This document shows positions 1 through 5,871 of a stretch of 20,220 nucleotides of DNA, piece after piece. The stretch comes from Chlamydiia bacterium (lineage in GTDB: Bacteria > Chlamydiota > Chlamydiia > Chlamydiales > FEN-1388): the NCBI GenBank assembly GCA_023269335.1, contig JAHFTM010000001.1, positions 1 to 20,220 on the forward strand. Reading direction: 5' to 3'. Numbering within the stretch: the stretch's first letter is position 1; every line of letters starts with the position of its first letter. Position numbers and translations under genes: made by a program. The notes under the pieces were generated by a model. That model had not been told where the DNA came from. It did no database searches and worked only from the letters and a program-made list of their open reading frames with translations.

Positions 1-383
1 ACGTGTCTGCCAACAGCCATTTTTAATTCAGGCGCACTGAGGTTTTCACGGATGATTGTCTGTGCGCAGTCGCCGACAATGCCTTCAGCAGAACAAAAAT
101 AACCAATACCGATGCGTAGGATATTGCGCTCACGATCATTTAATAGCTTGTCATCGTTCCATTGCTGAATGTCATCATACATGGGCACTTCTTGCGGTAG
201 CCAGTGGTTGGCCTCCATGTCGCGATAAATGTCATAGGCCCACGGATATTTTAAAGGCATCACGTTGAATTCAGGAGTATTACGACCATTGATTACTCGC
301 TTGGCCTCAAATGCAGCCTTTGCTTTGCTTGCATCAAGAATAAATTTTTTGCCCCCAACTTCATATTCAAAAAGATCGCTCAT
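1..383 (-). CDS. nrdB: Ribonucleoside-diphosphate reductase beta subunit, N-terminal part (cut by window edge)
   Basis: The minus strand is open from an ATG at 383 to the window edge, giving 127 codons of an incomplete gene. The translation resembles class I RNR small subunits, which carry the metal-radical cofactor that drives reduction of ribonucleotides to deoxyribonucleotides. Visible matches are KYPWAYDIYRDM (res 45-56), WLPQEVPM (61-68), the DDIQQW stretch, and YFCSAEGIVGD (95-105), followed by a helix continuing to APELK. Glu100 occupies the first metal-ligand position (Asp84 in E. coli, Glu89 in C. trachomatis NrdB). Glu there fits the chlamydial Mn/Fe class Ic type, but the diagnostic Phe/Tyr radical site is outside the window. 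An AGAAGGGA Shine-Dalgarno-like stretch precedes the ATG. The family call rests on recognised motifs only; the class Ic assignment is inference. Confidence 0.85.
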   Translation of the reverse strand, partial: MSDLFEYEVGGKKFILDASKAKAAFEAKRVINGRNTPEFNVMPLKYPWAYDIYRDMEANHWLPQEVPMYDDIQQWNDDKLLNDRERNILRIGIGYFCSAEGIVGDCAQTIIRENLSAPELKMAVGRH

Positions 384-421
384 CGTACTATCCCTTCTCT
401 CGTTTTGTGAATTTTTGTCAG

Positions 422-451
422 ATCCTACCACAGCATTTCGATTTTTGCTAA
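422..451 (-). promoter_or_regulatory. Possible promoter of the nrdB gene
   Basis: On the minus strand TTAGCA (451-446) is followed after 18 nt by TAGGAT (427-422), which carries an extended -10 TG two bases upstream. It lies about 40 nt before the nrdB ATG. Both hexamers match the sigma70-type consensus only partly (4 of 6), so this is tentative. Confidence 0.3.
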
Positions 452-466
452 GCGTTAATATGAAAT

Positions 467-516
467 AAAAAAAAATCACATAAACATCTGATTCCTATTG
501 TTTTATGTGATTTTTT
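467..516 (-). terminator. Rho-independent terminator after the symporter gene
   Basis: A 15-bp perfect inverted repeat (470-484 with 502-516, loop 17 nt) lies 45 nt past the symporter stop. Read leftwards, the TCACATAAA-type stem runs straight into a run of nine or more T. Because the stem itself is flanked by A and T runs it could act in both directions, but no plus-strand gene ends here. Confidence 0.7.
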
Positions 517-561
517 ACGGTTTTTTGCAAAGCTCTAAGCATCATGCGATTCGGAGAAGAC

Positions 562-1992
562 TTAGGCAAAATTCCTCTTTTTTGTGAGGTACGAGACCGA
601 GAAGATCATAGCAAGCCCAAATGGAAAGCCGATGATCATGGTTGGTGTAGCTTCCAAGATTCCAGCCTCAGCCAAATATCTGTTCAACATTGGCCAAATA
701 GCTGCTAAAAGACCGCCAGCAATTACTCCTGCCAAGGCACCTTGCCTTGTCACGTATTTTGAATAAAGAGCTGAGATGATAAGTGGAGCAAAAGTACAGC
801 CAAGGCCTGCCCAAGCATAGTAGACTGTTTCCATAATTGTCTGGTTACGATAAGAGGCAATCCACAGCGCAAGCAGAGTAAAAATCACAACGGCAAAACG
901 AAAGGCCACGACCTCTTTTTTAGAAGTGGCATTTTTGTTAATGAGCTGCTTGTAGATATCTTCGGTTACACTTGAGGCAGCAACTAAAATTTGAGAGTCC
1001 ATGGTAGAAATTGTGGCAGCCATCACTCCACAAAGTACAAGCCCTGAGGTAAATGGATGGAAGAGATTGCTTACCATGTTGACAAAGACAAATTCTGGGT
1101 TAGCAATGCCATTTTTAAAATAAGCAATGCCGATGATACCGACAAAAGTTGCTGCAATTAAGGCGCAAGCTTCCCATGTGATTCCTAAGTACTTGGACTT
1201 GGTGAGCTCTTTTGGGTCTTTGATAGCCATGAATTTGGTGATAATGTGCGGCATGCCAAAATAGCCAAGGCCCCAGCCGAAAAGTGGATAGAGGATATCC
1301 TTATAGTTTTCTGGGAAGAAGGTCATTGGTATTTTTGAATTTTCTGCAGCGGCAAATATAGCTGCCCAGCCATCAATTTGAAAAAAGGCCATGCAGGGTA
1401 CAATGATGATTGCTAAAAGAAGGAAGATCGCTTGAAAAAGATCAACCCAGGCGACAGAGACAAAGCCACCGATAAAGGTGTAGCCTAAGATGACTGTTGC
1501 TGCAATGAGGATACCAACGTAGTAATTCAACTCAAAAAGAGACTCGCACAAAAGACCGATGGAGATCAATCCTGCTGCCAGATAGTAGGTCAGAAAAAGG
1601 AGCATCATCACTGATGAAAGCACTCGGATGACACCTTTTGGGTCGTGGAAGCGCTTAGAGAAATAAGTAGAGAGCGTGTAGGCATTATAGCGTTCAGTTT
1701 CAACGCGCAGCTTCGGTGCAATGAAGTGCCAGGTGGCAAACATACCAAAAAGAAGGCCTACGGCAAGCCAGATTTGTGGTATTCCGCCGACCATCACAGC
1801 CATTGGAAAAGCCATGAATAGCCAGCTTGACATATCACTTGCTTGTGCAGAAAGCGCAGTGACCCAAAAATTAAGCCCACGGCTGCCCATGAGCATATCT
1901 GAAGCCGAAGGTTTTTTTTTGCGTACGGCAAAGCCCACAGCAAATAAAACGCAAAAATAGAGGATAAATGCTAACCAAAATTCTACTTTCAT
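562..1992 (-). CDS. Sodium:solute symporter family protein (PutP-like)
   Basis: This 476-residue polytopic membrane protein belongs to the sodium:solute symporter (SSS) family and resembles proline/Na+ symporter PutP (about 500 residues). Its role would be Na+-coupled uptake of an amino acid or similar small solute across the inner membrane. Seen in the sequence: about 12-13 hydrophobic segments from residue 5 onward. ASDMSSWLFM at 51-60 matches the PutP ASDMSGW motif, with Asp53 at the position of the PutP Na+-site Asp55. GYFGMPHIITKF and the late ATISTMDSQILVAAS/TEDIYK block match the PutP second sodium-site helix. The ATG at 1992 is preceded by AAGGA, about 9 nt away. It stands alone between nrdB and a divergent kinase gene and is followed by a strong terminator. 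Substrate specificity cannot be read; proline is a guess from similarity. Confidence 0.88.
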   Translation of the reverse strand: MKVEFWLAFILYFCVLFAVGFAVRKKKPSASDMLMGSRGLNFWVTALSAQASDMSSWLFMAFPMAVMVGGIPQIWLAVGLLFGMFATWHFIAPKLRVETERYNAYTLSTYFSKRFHDPKGVIRVLSSVMMLLFLTYYLAAGLISIGLLCESLFELNYYVGILIAATVILGYTFIGGFVSVAWVDLFQAIFLLLAIIIVPCMAFFQIDGWAAIFAAAENSKIPMTFFPENYKDILYPLFGWGLGYFGMPHIITKFMAIKDPKELTKSKYLGITWEACALIAATFVGIIGIAYFKNGIANPEFVFVNMVSNLFHPFTSGLVLCGVMAATISTMDSQILVAASSVTEDIYKQLINKNATSKKEVVAFRFAVVIFTLLALWIASYRNQTIMETVYYAWAGLGCTFAPLIISALYSKYVTRQGALAGVIAGGLLAAIWPMLNRYLAEAGILEATPTMIIGFPFGLAMIFSVSYLTKKRNFA

Positions 1993-2058
1993 ATAAAAAA
2001 TTCCTTAATCCTTAAACTAAAAATGATTTGAGAGGTAGGTACGAGTGGTAAAAATTAA

Positions 2059-2092
2059 CCCCTCGCGGGGGGAGGAGGGAGGATAAGGGAGG
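2059..2092. other. GC-rich hairpin plus polypurine G tract in a divergent intergenic region
   Basis: The 260-nt gap between the symporter start and the kinase gene is AT-rich except here, where CCCC-TCGC-GGGG (2059-2070) runs into a purine strand with several GG/GGG runs up to 2092. It could form a small hairpin or a G-rich structure, or be part of the leader of either divergent gene. No function is shown. Confidence 0.4.
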
Positions 2093-2164
2093 ATGATTGA
2101 AAGACTGAGAAAAGTATTTTTTCCACAGGCTTACTCATATTTTTCTCTATGTTTTGGACTAGCA

Positions 2165-2180
2165 TACAATTACAATTGTG
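2165..2180 (+). promoter_or_regulatory. Possible -10 region and overlapping palindrome upstream of the exported kinase
   Basis: Two TACAAT hexamers (2165-2170 and 2171-2176), each one mismatch from TATAAT, overlap the inverted repeat ACAATT-AC-AATTGT (2166-2179), about 80 nt before the kinase ATG. No good -35 is visible. A repressor site over a promoter is one reading; chance AT-rich sequence is another. Confidence 0.3.
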
Positions 2181-2258
2181 TTTTTAGCTGTTACTTCAAA
2201 CAGGCCAAGTATACCATAACTAAAGAATCAAAGACAAGAATTTTTTAGGTAAGTGTTT

Positions 2259-3446
2259 ATGATTAGGTGCAGTGTGAAATTTTTGTTCAAGCTACTCTTG
2301 GTCAGTGCTTTATTTTATCCTTTTGCAGGCCATGCAAAAGAGCTCAATAGCAGCGCGCATTTTTATGCAAGGCAGGCTCAAGATGCATTGAGAAAACAAG
2401 GAGGAATGCCTGCCGGAGTATCCGAAGATAACTTTTTTCAAAGTGCTCTTTTTATTGAGAAAAAACTTTGTGAGTATATAAAGCGAAAAGAGTATTTCAT
2501 AGAAAAAGAAAAAAGTGGGCTTTGCTGCGCACTTGAATATGACCCTCAGACAAGAAAAACGTTTATTTTACTTCCTGAGTGCAAAGAAAATCATATCGGT
2601 CAAGGCTGTCATAAAGTTGTCAAAAAAGCGCTGCTATATCATCGAAAAAAACCTGAAATTGTAGCGAGGGCTTATCAAGAAAAGATAACAAAAACAGAAC
2701 TGCATCTCTCAAAGTATCTTGGAGGCTGTCCTGGGTTAATGGAAGTGGTTGCCTGCACAAAGTATGCACTTTACACAAAGTTTTATAATCAAAACTCACT
2801 GCACGCAGCTGTTGTCAGTCACAGAAAATTTACATTTTCAGAGAAGGTACAAATAGCTCTAGGTGTACTTACTGGACTTAAAGAGCTGCATAAAAAAGGC
2901 ATTGCTCATCGCGATATTTCATTAAAGAACTGCTTACTTACTCATGAAACGGAGGGTTCTTCAGAGTCGATTTTTGCTGTACTTTGCGATTTTGGAAGAG
3001 CTCAATTTATTAATAAGTCGTTCAAGAAGGGAATGCGAGTTCAAGGTCATCTTCCAAATACACCACCAGAAGGAATTTTTTACGAAAACATGCAGGGAAA
3101 AGATTTTTTTAAAAGTGACCTCTTTGCTGCTGGAACAATTCTGTATCAGCTATTTTACGAGGTAGGGCCGCCATGGAAAAACTCAAAATATATGACAGCC
3201 CTTCTTGAGCCAGCCCAAAGTAGGTATGAAAAGTATGTACAAGCGATCAAGCAGCATCTCGATTGTATCCAAACAAGAATAAACAATGAAAAGCAGCTCA
3301 CAACTGCTGTTGCTTTTGAGTTACTACTTTTGCAACTGTGTGATCCAGATCCTAAAAAGCGTGGGACTGCATCAGAACATTATCGAACGATGAAGGAACT
3401 TTATAAACAAGTTGGAGCAGATTTGGTCACTTGCTATCGCAGGTAA
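2259..3446 (+). CDS. Exported protein kinase-like protein (eukaryotic-type Ser/Thr kinase fold)
   Basis: 395 residues from the ATG at 2259. An in-frame GTG two codons earlier is possible, but the AGG at 2247-2249 is better spaced for the ATG. Residues 1-26 form a signal peptide (positive N-end, hydrophobic core, A-G-H-A before KEL). From about residue 108 a protein kinase fold is visible: a glycine-loop-like IGQGCHKVV, IVARAY at the VAIK position with Arg137 where Lys is expected, Glu147 as helix-C Glu candidate, the catalytic loop HRDISLKN (217-224), CDFG (243-246), PPE (269-271) in place of APE, and SDLFAAGTILYQL with the helix-F Asp (287). Catalytic Asp219, Asn224 and Asp244 are kept. So it is a eukaryotic-type kinase sent through the Sec system, where ATP is normally absent. 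It may be active only in a host compartment, or be a pseudokinase. The stop overlaps the convergent neighbour by 13 bp. Confidence 0.82.
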   Translation: MIRCSVKFLFKLLLVSALFYPFAGHAKELNSSAHFYARQAQDALRKQGGMPAGVSEDNFFQSALFIEKKLCEYIKRKEYFIEKEKSGLCCALEYDPQTRKTFILLPECKENHIGQGCHKVVKKALLYHRKKPEIVARAYQEKITKTELHLSKYLGGCPGLMEVVACTKYALYTKFYNQNSLHAAVVSHRKFTFSEKVQIALGVLTGLKELHKKGIAHRDISLKNCLLTHETEGSSESIFAVLCDFGRAQFINKSFKKGMRVQGHLPNTPPEGIFYENMQGKDFFKSDLFAAGTILYQLFYEVGPPWKNSKYMTALLEPAQSRYEKYVQAIKQHLDCIQTRINNEKQLTTAVAFELLLLQLCDPDPKKRGTASEHYRTMKELYKQVGADLVTCYRR

Positions 3447-3865
3447 CGAATGGCTTGTAAAACCTCATGACGCGAGGCGTCAATTTCACTACTTATGAGA
3501 TCTACTGCCTCTTCGTTATTGTTGATTTTTTGCGCCAATTCACCCCAATCTTTTACAAGTTTTGCAATCGTTTGTGGAATAGGCGAAGGCAAGAGTACAG
3601 CAAGATCACTTATAAGTGCAATATGCCCCCAGCCAAGATAGGGATTACCTTTTGCATCATCATGCTGGTAGTAGGCGTAATTGACGACAATTTGCAGCTC
3701 ACCCAAGTTTTTTAACACCTCAAAACCTGCAGTGCGTAAGGTTCGATTTTTCTCGGTCGTCTCCTCGCGCCAGCCCGTGTACAGAAGCGCGACAATAGCA
3801 ATGACCAAACTGATAATAGCTACCATGTTATCTTTCAACTGACGCTTGAGTGAATGTCTATCCAT
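3434..3865 (-). CDS. Small membrane-anchored protein of unknown function
   Basis: 143 residues that I do not recognise. Residues about 14-32 (MVAIISLVIAIVALLYTGW) form one transmembrane helix, followed directly by a polar segment rich in Glu, Lys and Arg, then an apparently helical soluble domain with WGHIALISDLAVLLPSP in its middle and an acidic C-terminal stretch (NNNEEAVDLISSEIDASR). The short basic N-end suggests an N-in orientation with the domain outside, but a reverse insertion is possible. The ATG at 3865 has no clear Shine-Dalgarno; Met14 is an alternative start. It converges on the exported kinase gene with a 13-bp overlap and is divergent from the DoxX gene. Confidence 0.6.
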   Translation of the reverse strand: MDRHSLKRQLKDNMVAIISLVIAIVALLYTGWREETTEKNRTLRTAGFEVLKNLGELQIVVNYAYYQHDDAKGNPYLGWGHIALISDLAVLLPSPIPQTIAKLVKDWGELAQKINNNEEAVDLISSEIDASRHEVLQAIRYLR

Positions 3866-3943
3866 AAGGTATCTTTTGTTTTAAGAAAAATGTTGCTCAT
3901 ACCAAGTAAGTCTGATAAAGAAAAGCAAAAACCGGAGTCAAAT

Positions 3944-4414
3944 ATGCTAAAAAAATTGTGTGATGGTGCTAAGTGTGTGGGACAATTTTTGCAGTCACCA
4001 CTTCTTCTAGTGATTCGGCTATATTGGGGTTATCAATTTGTTCTTGCGGGCTATGGAAAATTCCAGCATCTTTCTGATGTGGCAGGCTTTTTTCAAACGC
4101 TAGGGATACCGATGCCTTATTTGAATGCTCTATTTGCTGCTAGTGCTGAATTTGCCTGCGGCGCTCTCCTACTTGTTGGTCTATTTTCGCGAATTGTTTC
4201 GATTCCATTATTTTTTGTTATGCTGGTTGCTTATGCCACTGCACATACGGATTCACTGGTGACCCTATTTACAAAATTTGATCCAGATCCATTTTTTCAT
4301 GAGGGGCCTTTTCTTTTTGCTTATGCAGCTCTTTTAGTATTTTGTTTTGGTCCTGGAAAAATATCGCTTGATTATCTTGTAACTGCAGTCAATAAAACCA
4401 AAGAAATGCCTTAG
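3944..4414 (+). CDS. DoxX family inner-membrane protein
   Basis: 156 residues from the ATG at 3944, chosen because GGAG (3934-3937) stands 6 nt upstream. The frame is open back to an ATG at 3854, but that start lacks a ribosome site and would overlap the divergent gene. Four hydrophobic segments and the signature GYQFVLAGYGKFQHL, then GIPMPYLNALFAASAEFACG, then a GLFSRI turn, match the DoxX/YphA-type family of small four-helix membrane proteins. Members are tied to redox or quinone-linked functions in several bacteria, but no single biochemical activity is settled. The FDPDPFFHEGPFLFAYAALL segment carries the usual polar loop before the last helix. No terminator was seen after the stop. Confidence 0.85.
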   Translation: MLKKLCDGAKCVGQFLQSPLLLVIRLYWGYQFVLAGYGKFQHLSDVAGFFQTLGIPMPYLNALFAASAEFACGALLLVGLFSRIVSIPLFFVMLVAYATAHTDSLVTLFTKFDPDPFFHEGPFLFAYAALLVFCFGPGKISLDYLVTAVNKTKEMP

Positions 4415-4488
4415 TAACAAATTAGGAAATGTCAAGAAAAGTTAGTTTCTACTGAAATATTTTTCAATAAACTTTAATGGAGGTAATA

Positions 4489-4620
4489 ATGTTAGCGCCT
4501 ATTTTGTATTTTGGTGGAGGAGCCGGAGTTGGGTTAGCTTCCGCATATCTATTAAATAGTTCAGGTTCTACGATATCTAAGTTGATAGATACAGGCAGAG
4601 ATAGAAGTAAGCATCGGTAA
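4489..4620 (+). CDS. Small membrane protein (43 aa), possibly the 5' part of a frameshifted gene
   Basis: This short frame has the best ribosome site of its neighbourhood: GGAGGT at 4479-4484, 4 nt before ATG. It encodes one glycine-rich hydrophobic segment (LAPILYFGGGAGVGLASAYL) followed by a polar, basic tail ending in RDRSKHR and TAA at 4618. No homolog is recognised. The +1 frame continues open from 4589 to 4852 with two further hydrophobic segments and no start codon of its own, so this may be the first third of a roughly 120-residue membrane protein. It could equally be a complete small protein. Confidence 0.45.
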   Translation: MLAPILYFGGGAGVGLASAYLLNSSGSTISKLIDTGRDRSKHR

Positions 4621-4852
4621 AGTAGCCTGCCACATCCTTGGAACACGCCTATCAAACTTAGGCTATTGTTTCTCTACAATAGCGGGCTTTTTAGCAGGAA
4701 ATGCTTTTCACGAACAGAAAATATCGAGTTTTGTTTTCAGTTGTACTGCTATCGTTTGCACAGTAGTTGGACCTTGTAGTGCATTTCTCGGGGGATTTCT
4801 CCTTGCTGCATCAAAGACAAACCAAGTAAGTTTAAAAAATCATCAAGCTTAA
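4589..4852 (+). pseudogene. Start-less downstream frame with two membrane segments, likely continuation of the 4489 gene after a +1 shift
   Basis: After the last in-frame stop at 4586-4588 this frame stays open for 87 codons to TAA at 4850-4852. It encodes GYCFSTIAGFLAGNAF and VFSCTAIVCTVVGPCSAF-type hydrophobic helices, then a polar tail (SKTNQVSLKNHQA). There is no ATG, GTG or TTG near its beginning, so it is not an independent gene as it stands. Joined by a +1 shift near 4615-4621 it would extend the upstream 43-aa frame into a three-helix protein. A hairpin (4662-4683) followed by T5 lies inside it and could instead be a terminator for the short upstream gene. The end overlaps the convergent ROK gene by 4 nt. 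Confidence 0.4.
4662..4692 (+). terminator. Possible terminator hairpin downstream of the 43-aa frame
   Basis: GCTATTGT (4662-4669) pairs perfectly with ACAATAGC (4676-4683) across a 6-nt loop. GGGC and a run of five T follow (4688-4692). The T run does not abut the stem, and the site falls inside the open downstream frame, so it may be coding sequence by chance. Confidence 0.35.
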
Positions 4853-5871
4853 AAAGCGGTGTTGCTTAACTCAGAATTTCTTGAAATGTCGTCCCACGAT
4901 GGAAGTAGGGACGATTTTTTGTACTCTGGCGGGTGGATACAACCTAATAGTGAGATGATGTCAGAGGAGACTTTATGTTTGCCAAGGTGCTGCGCATTCA
5001 GTAAAATGATTTGCTTTGCAAGTTTACTCTTAAGGTAGCGAGAGGAGGTAAAACGACTATTTCCTCCACCTATCATCACAGAGCTAATCTCGACTTGAAG
5101 TTTTTGTTGCAAAAACTTCCGCATATCCTCAATGAAAGCCACCATGCGCTCATTATAGATCAGCTGAATTTGTACCTCATCCCATTCAGGATGTTTATTT
5201 TTCGCCCAAACAAAAAAAGCTTCTCCAAGTGCGTTATGGGGCCATGGCATATTCAGCTCTTTATAGTCAGGTTGATCACCGGCAATCTCTTTAAGTCGAG
5301 AAAAAATAGTGTCTAAAAAGTAGATCTCTATGCCCACCATATCATCAGCTGCTCGCAAAAGTACTACCCCAACTCCGGTACCAAGAGTAATGGCAAGACA
5401 AGGATACTGCACCTTTTTGTTCATTAAATTTTGCCACGTAAGTGCACCTCTTGCCCAGATAATAGCATCATTTTCTACAAAAACAGGGCATCCGGCAAGC
5501 TCAGTACATTTTTGTTTCAAATCACGTGGAATTTTGCGCTCGGGGTTAACATAGTACTGTTCATCCACCACGGGCCCTGTAATTCCAAAAGAAATGACAT
5601 CATAAGTTCCTTTAAACTGTTGCATTACACAGCTATTTGCCTGAGGACTAAAAAGAAAAGGCAGTCTTTCATTCAGCCAGCTATTGGATGGAAAATGAAA
5701 AATATTTGTTCTTTGTAGCTCACTGAGTGTCATGTTGGGATGAAGTACCTGTGCTTTTATACGTGTGGCACCAATGTCTGCACAGAGTATTTTTGAGTCA
5801 AGTTTCACTTTTTGGGAGTCGTTGCAGCTTATAAAAACAATGCAGGCCAAAAAAAAGGCAAATTTATACAT
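4849..5871 (-). CDS. ROK/glucokinase-fold sugar kinase-like protein with lipoprotein-like signal
   Basis: 340 residues from the ATG at 5871, which overlaps the upstream gene stop by 8 nt. An ATG at 5940 in the same frame would overlap by 77 nt and add a basic Cys-rich leader, so it is less likely. The ASKHA kinase core is visible: ADIGATRIKA (31-40, phosphate loop DxGxTxxK), an ITGPV motif, VENDAIIWARG (132-142, with the catalytic-base Asp of NDA), LGTGVGV (163-169), and IGGGNSR (267-273). The usual E-x-G-H segment reads GIEIYFL, and no ROK zinc CxCGxxGC cluster is present, so activity may be altered. Unusually for a cytosolic kinase family, residues 1-16 (MYKFAFFLACIVFISC) look like a lipoprotein signal with Cys16. 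It is last in the 10619-to-4849 operon. Glucose or another hexose would be the family substrate; none can be assigned. Confidence 0.75.
   Translation of the reverse strand: MYKFAFFLACIVFISCNDSQKVKLDSKILCADIGATRIKAQVLHPNMTLSELQRTNIFHFPSNSWLNERLPFLFSPQANSCVMQQFKGTYDVISFGITGPVVDEQYYVNPERKIPRDLKQKCTELAGCPVFVENDAIIWARGALTWQNLMNKKVQYPCLAITLGTGVGVVLLRAADDMVGIEIYFLDTIFSRLKEIAGDQPDYKELNMPWPHNALGEAFFVWAKNKHPEWDEVQIQLIYNERMVAFIEDMRKFLQQKLQVEISSVMIGGGNSRFTSSRYLKSKLAKQIILLNAQHLGKHKVSSDIISLLGCIHPPEYKKSSLLPSWDDISRNSELSNTAF

Noticed and set aside
2210..2215. TATACC as a -10 box for the kinase gene
   Set aside because: There is no -35 at usable distance and the match is weaker than the TACAAT pair upstream.
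3854..3943. N-terminal extension of the DoxX protein from an ATG at 3854
   Set aside because: It lacks a ribosome site, overlaps the divergent gene start and encodes a polar leader; the ATG at 3944 has GGAG at ideal distance.
4464..4655. Minus-strand 63-codon open frame opposite the small membrane gene
   Set aside because: It is rich in Pro and Cys without domain features and lies antisense to a plus-strand frame with a strong ribosome site.
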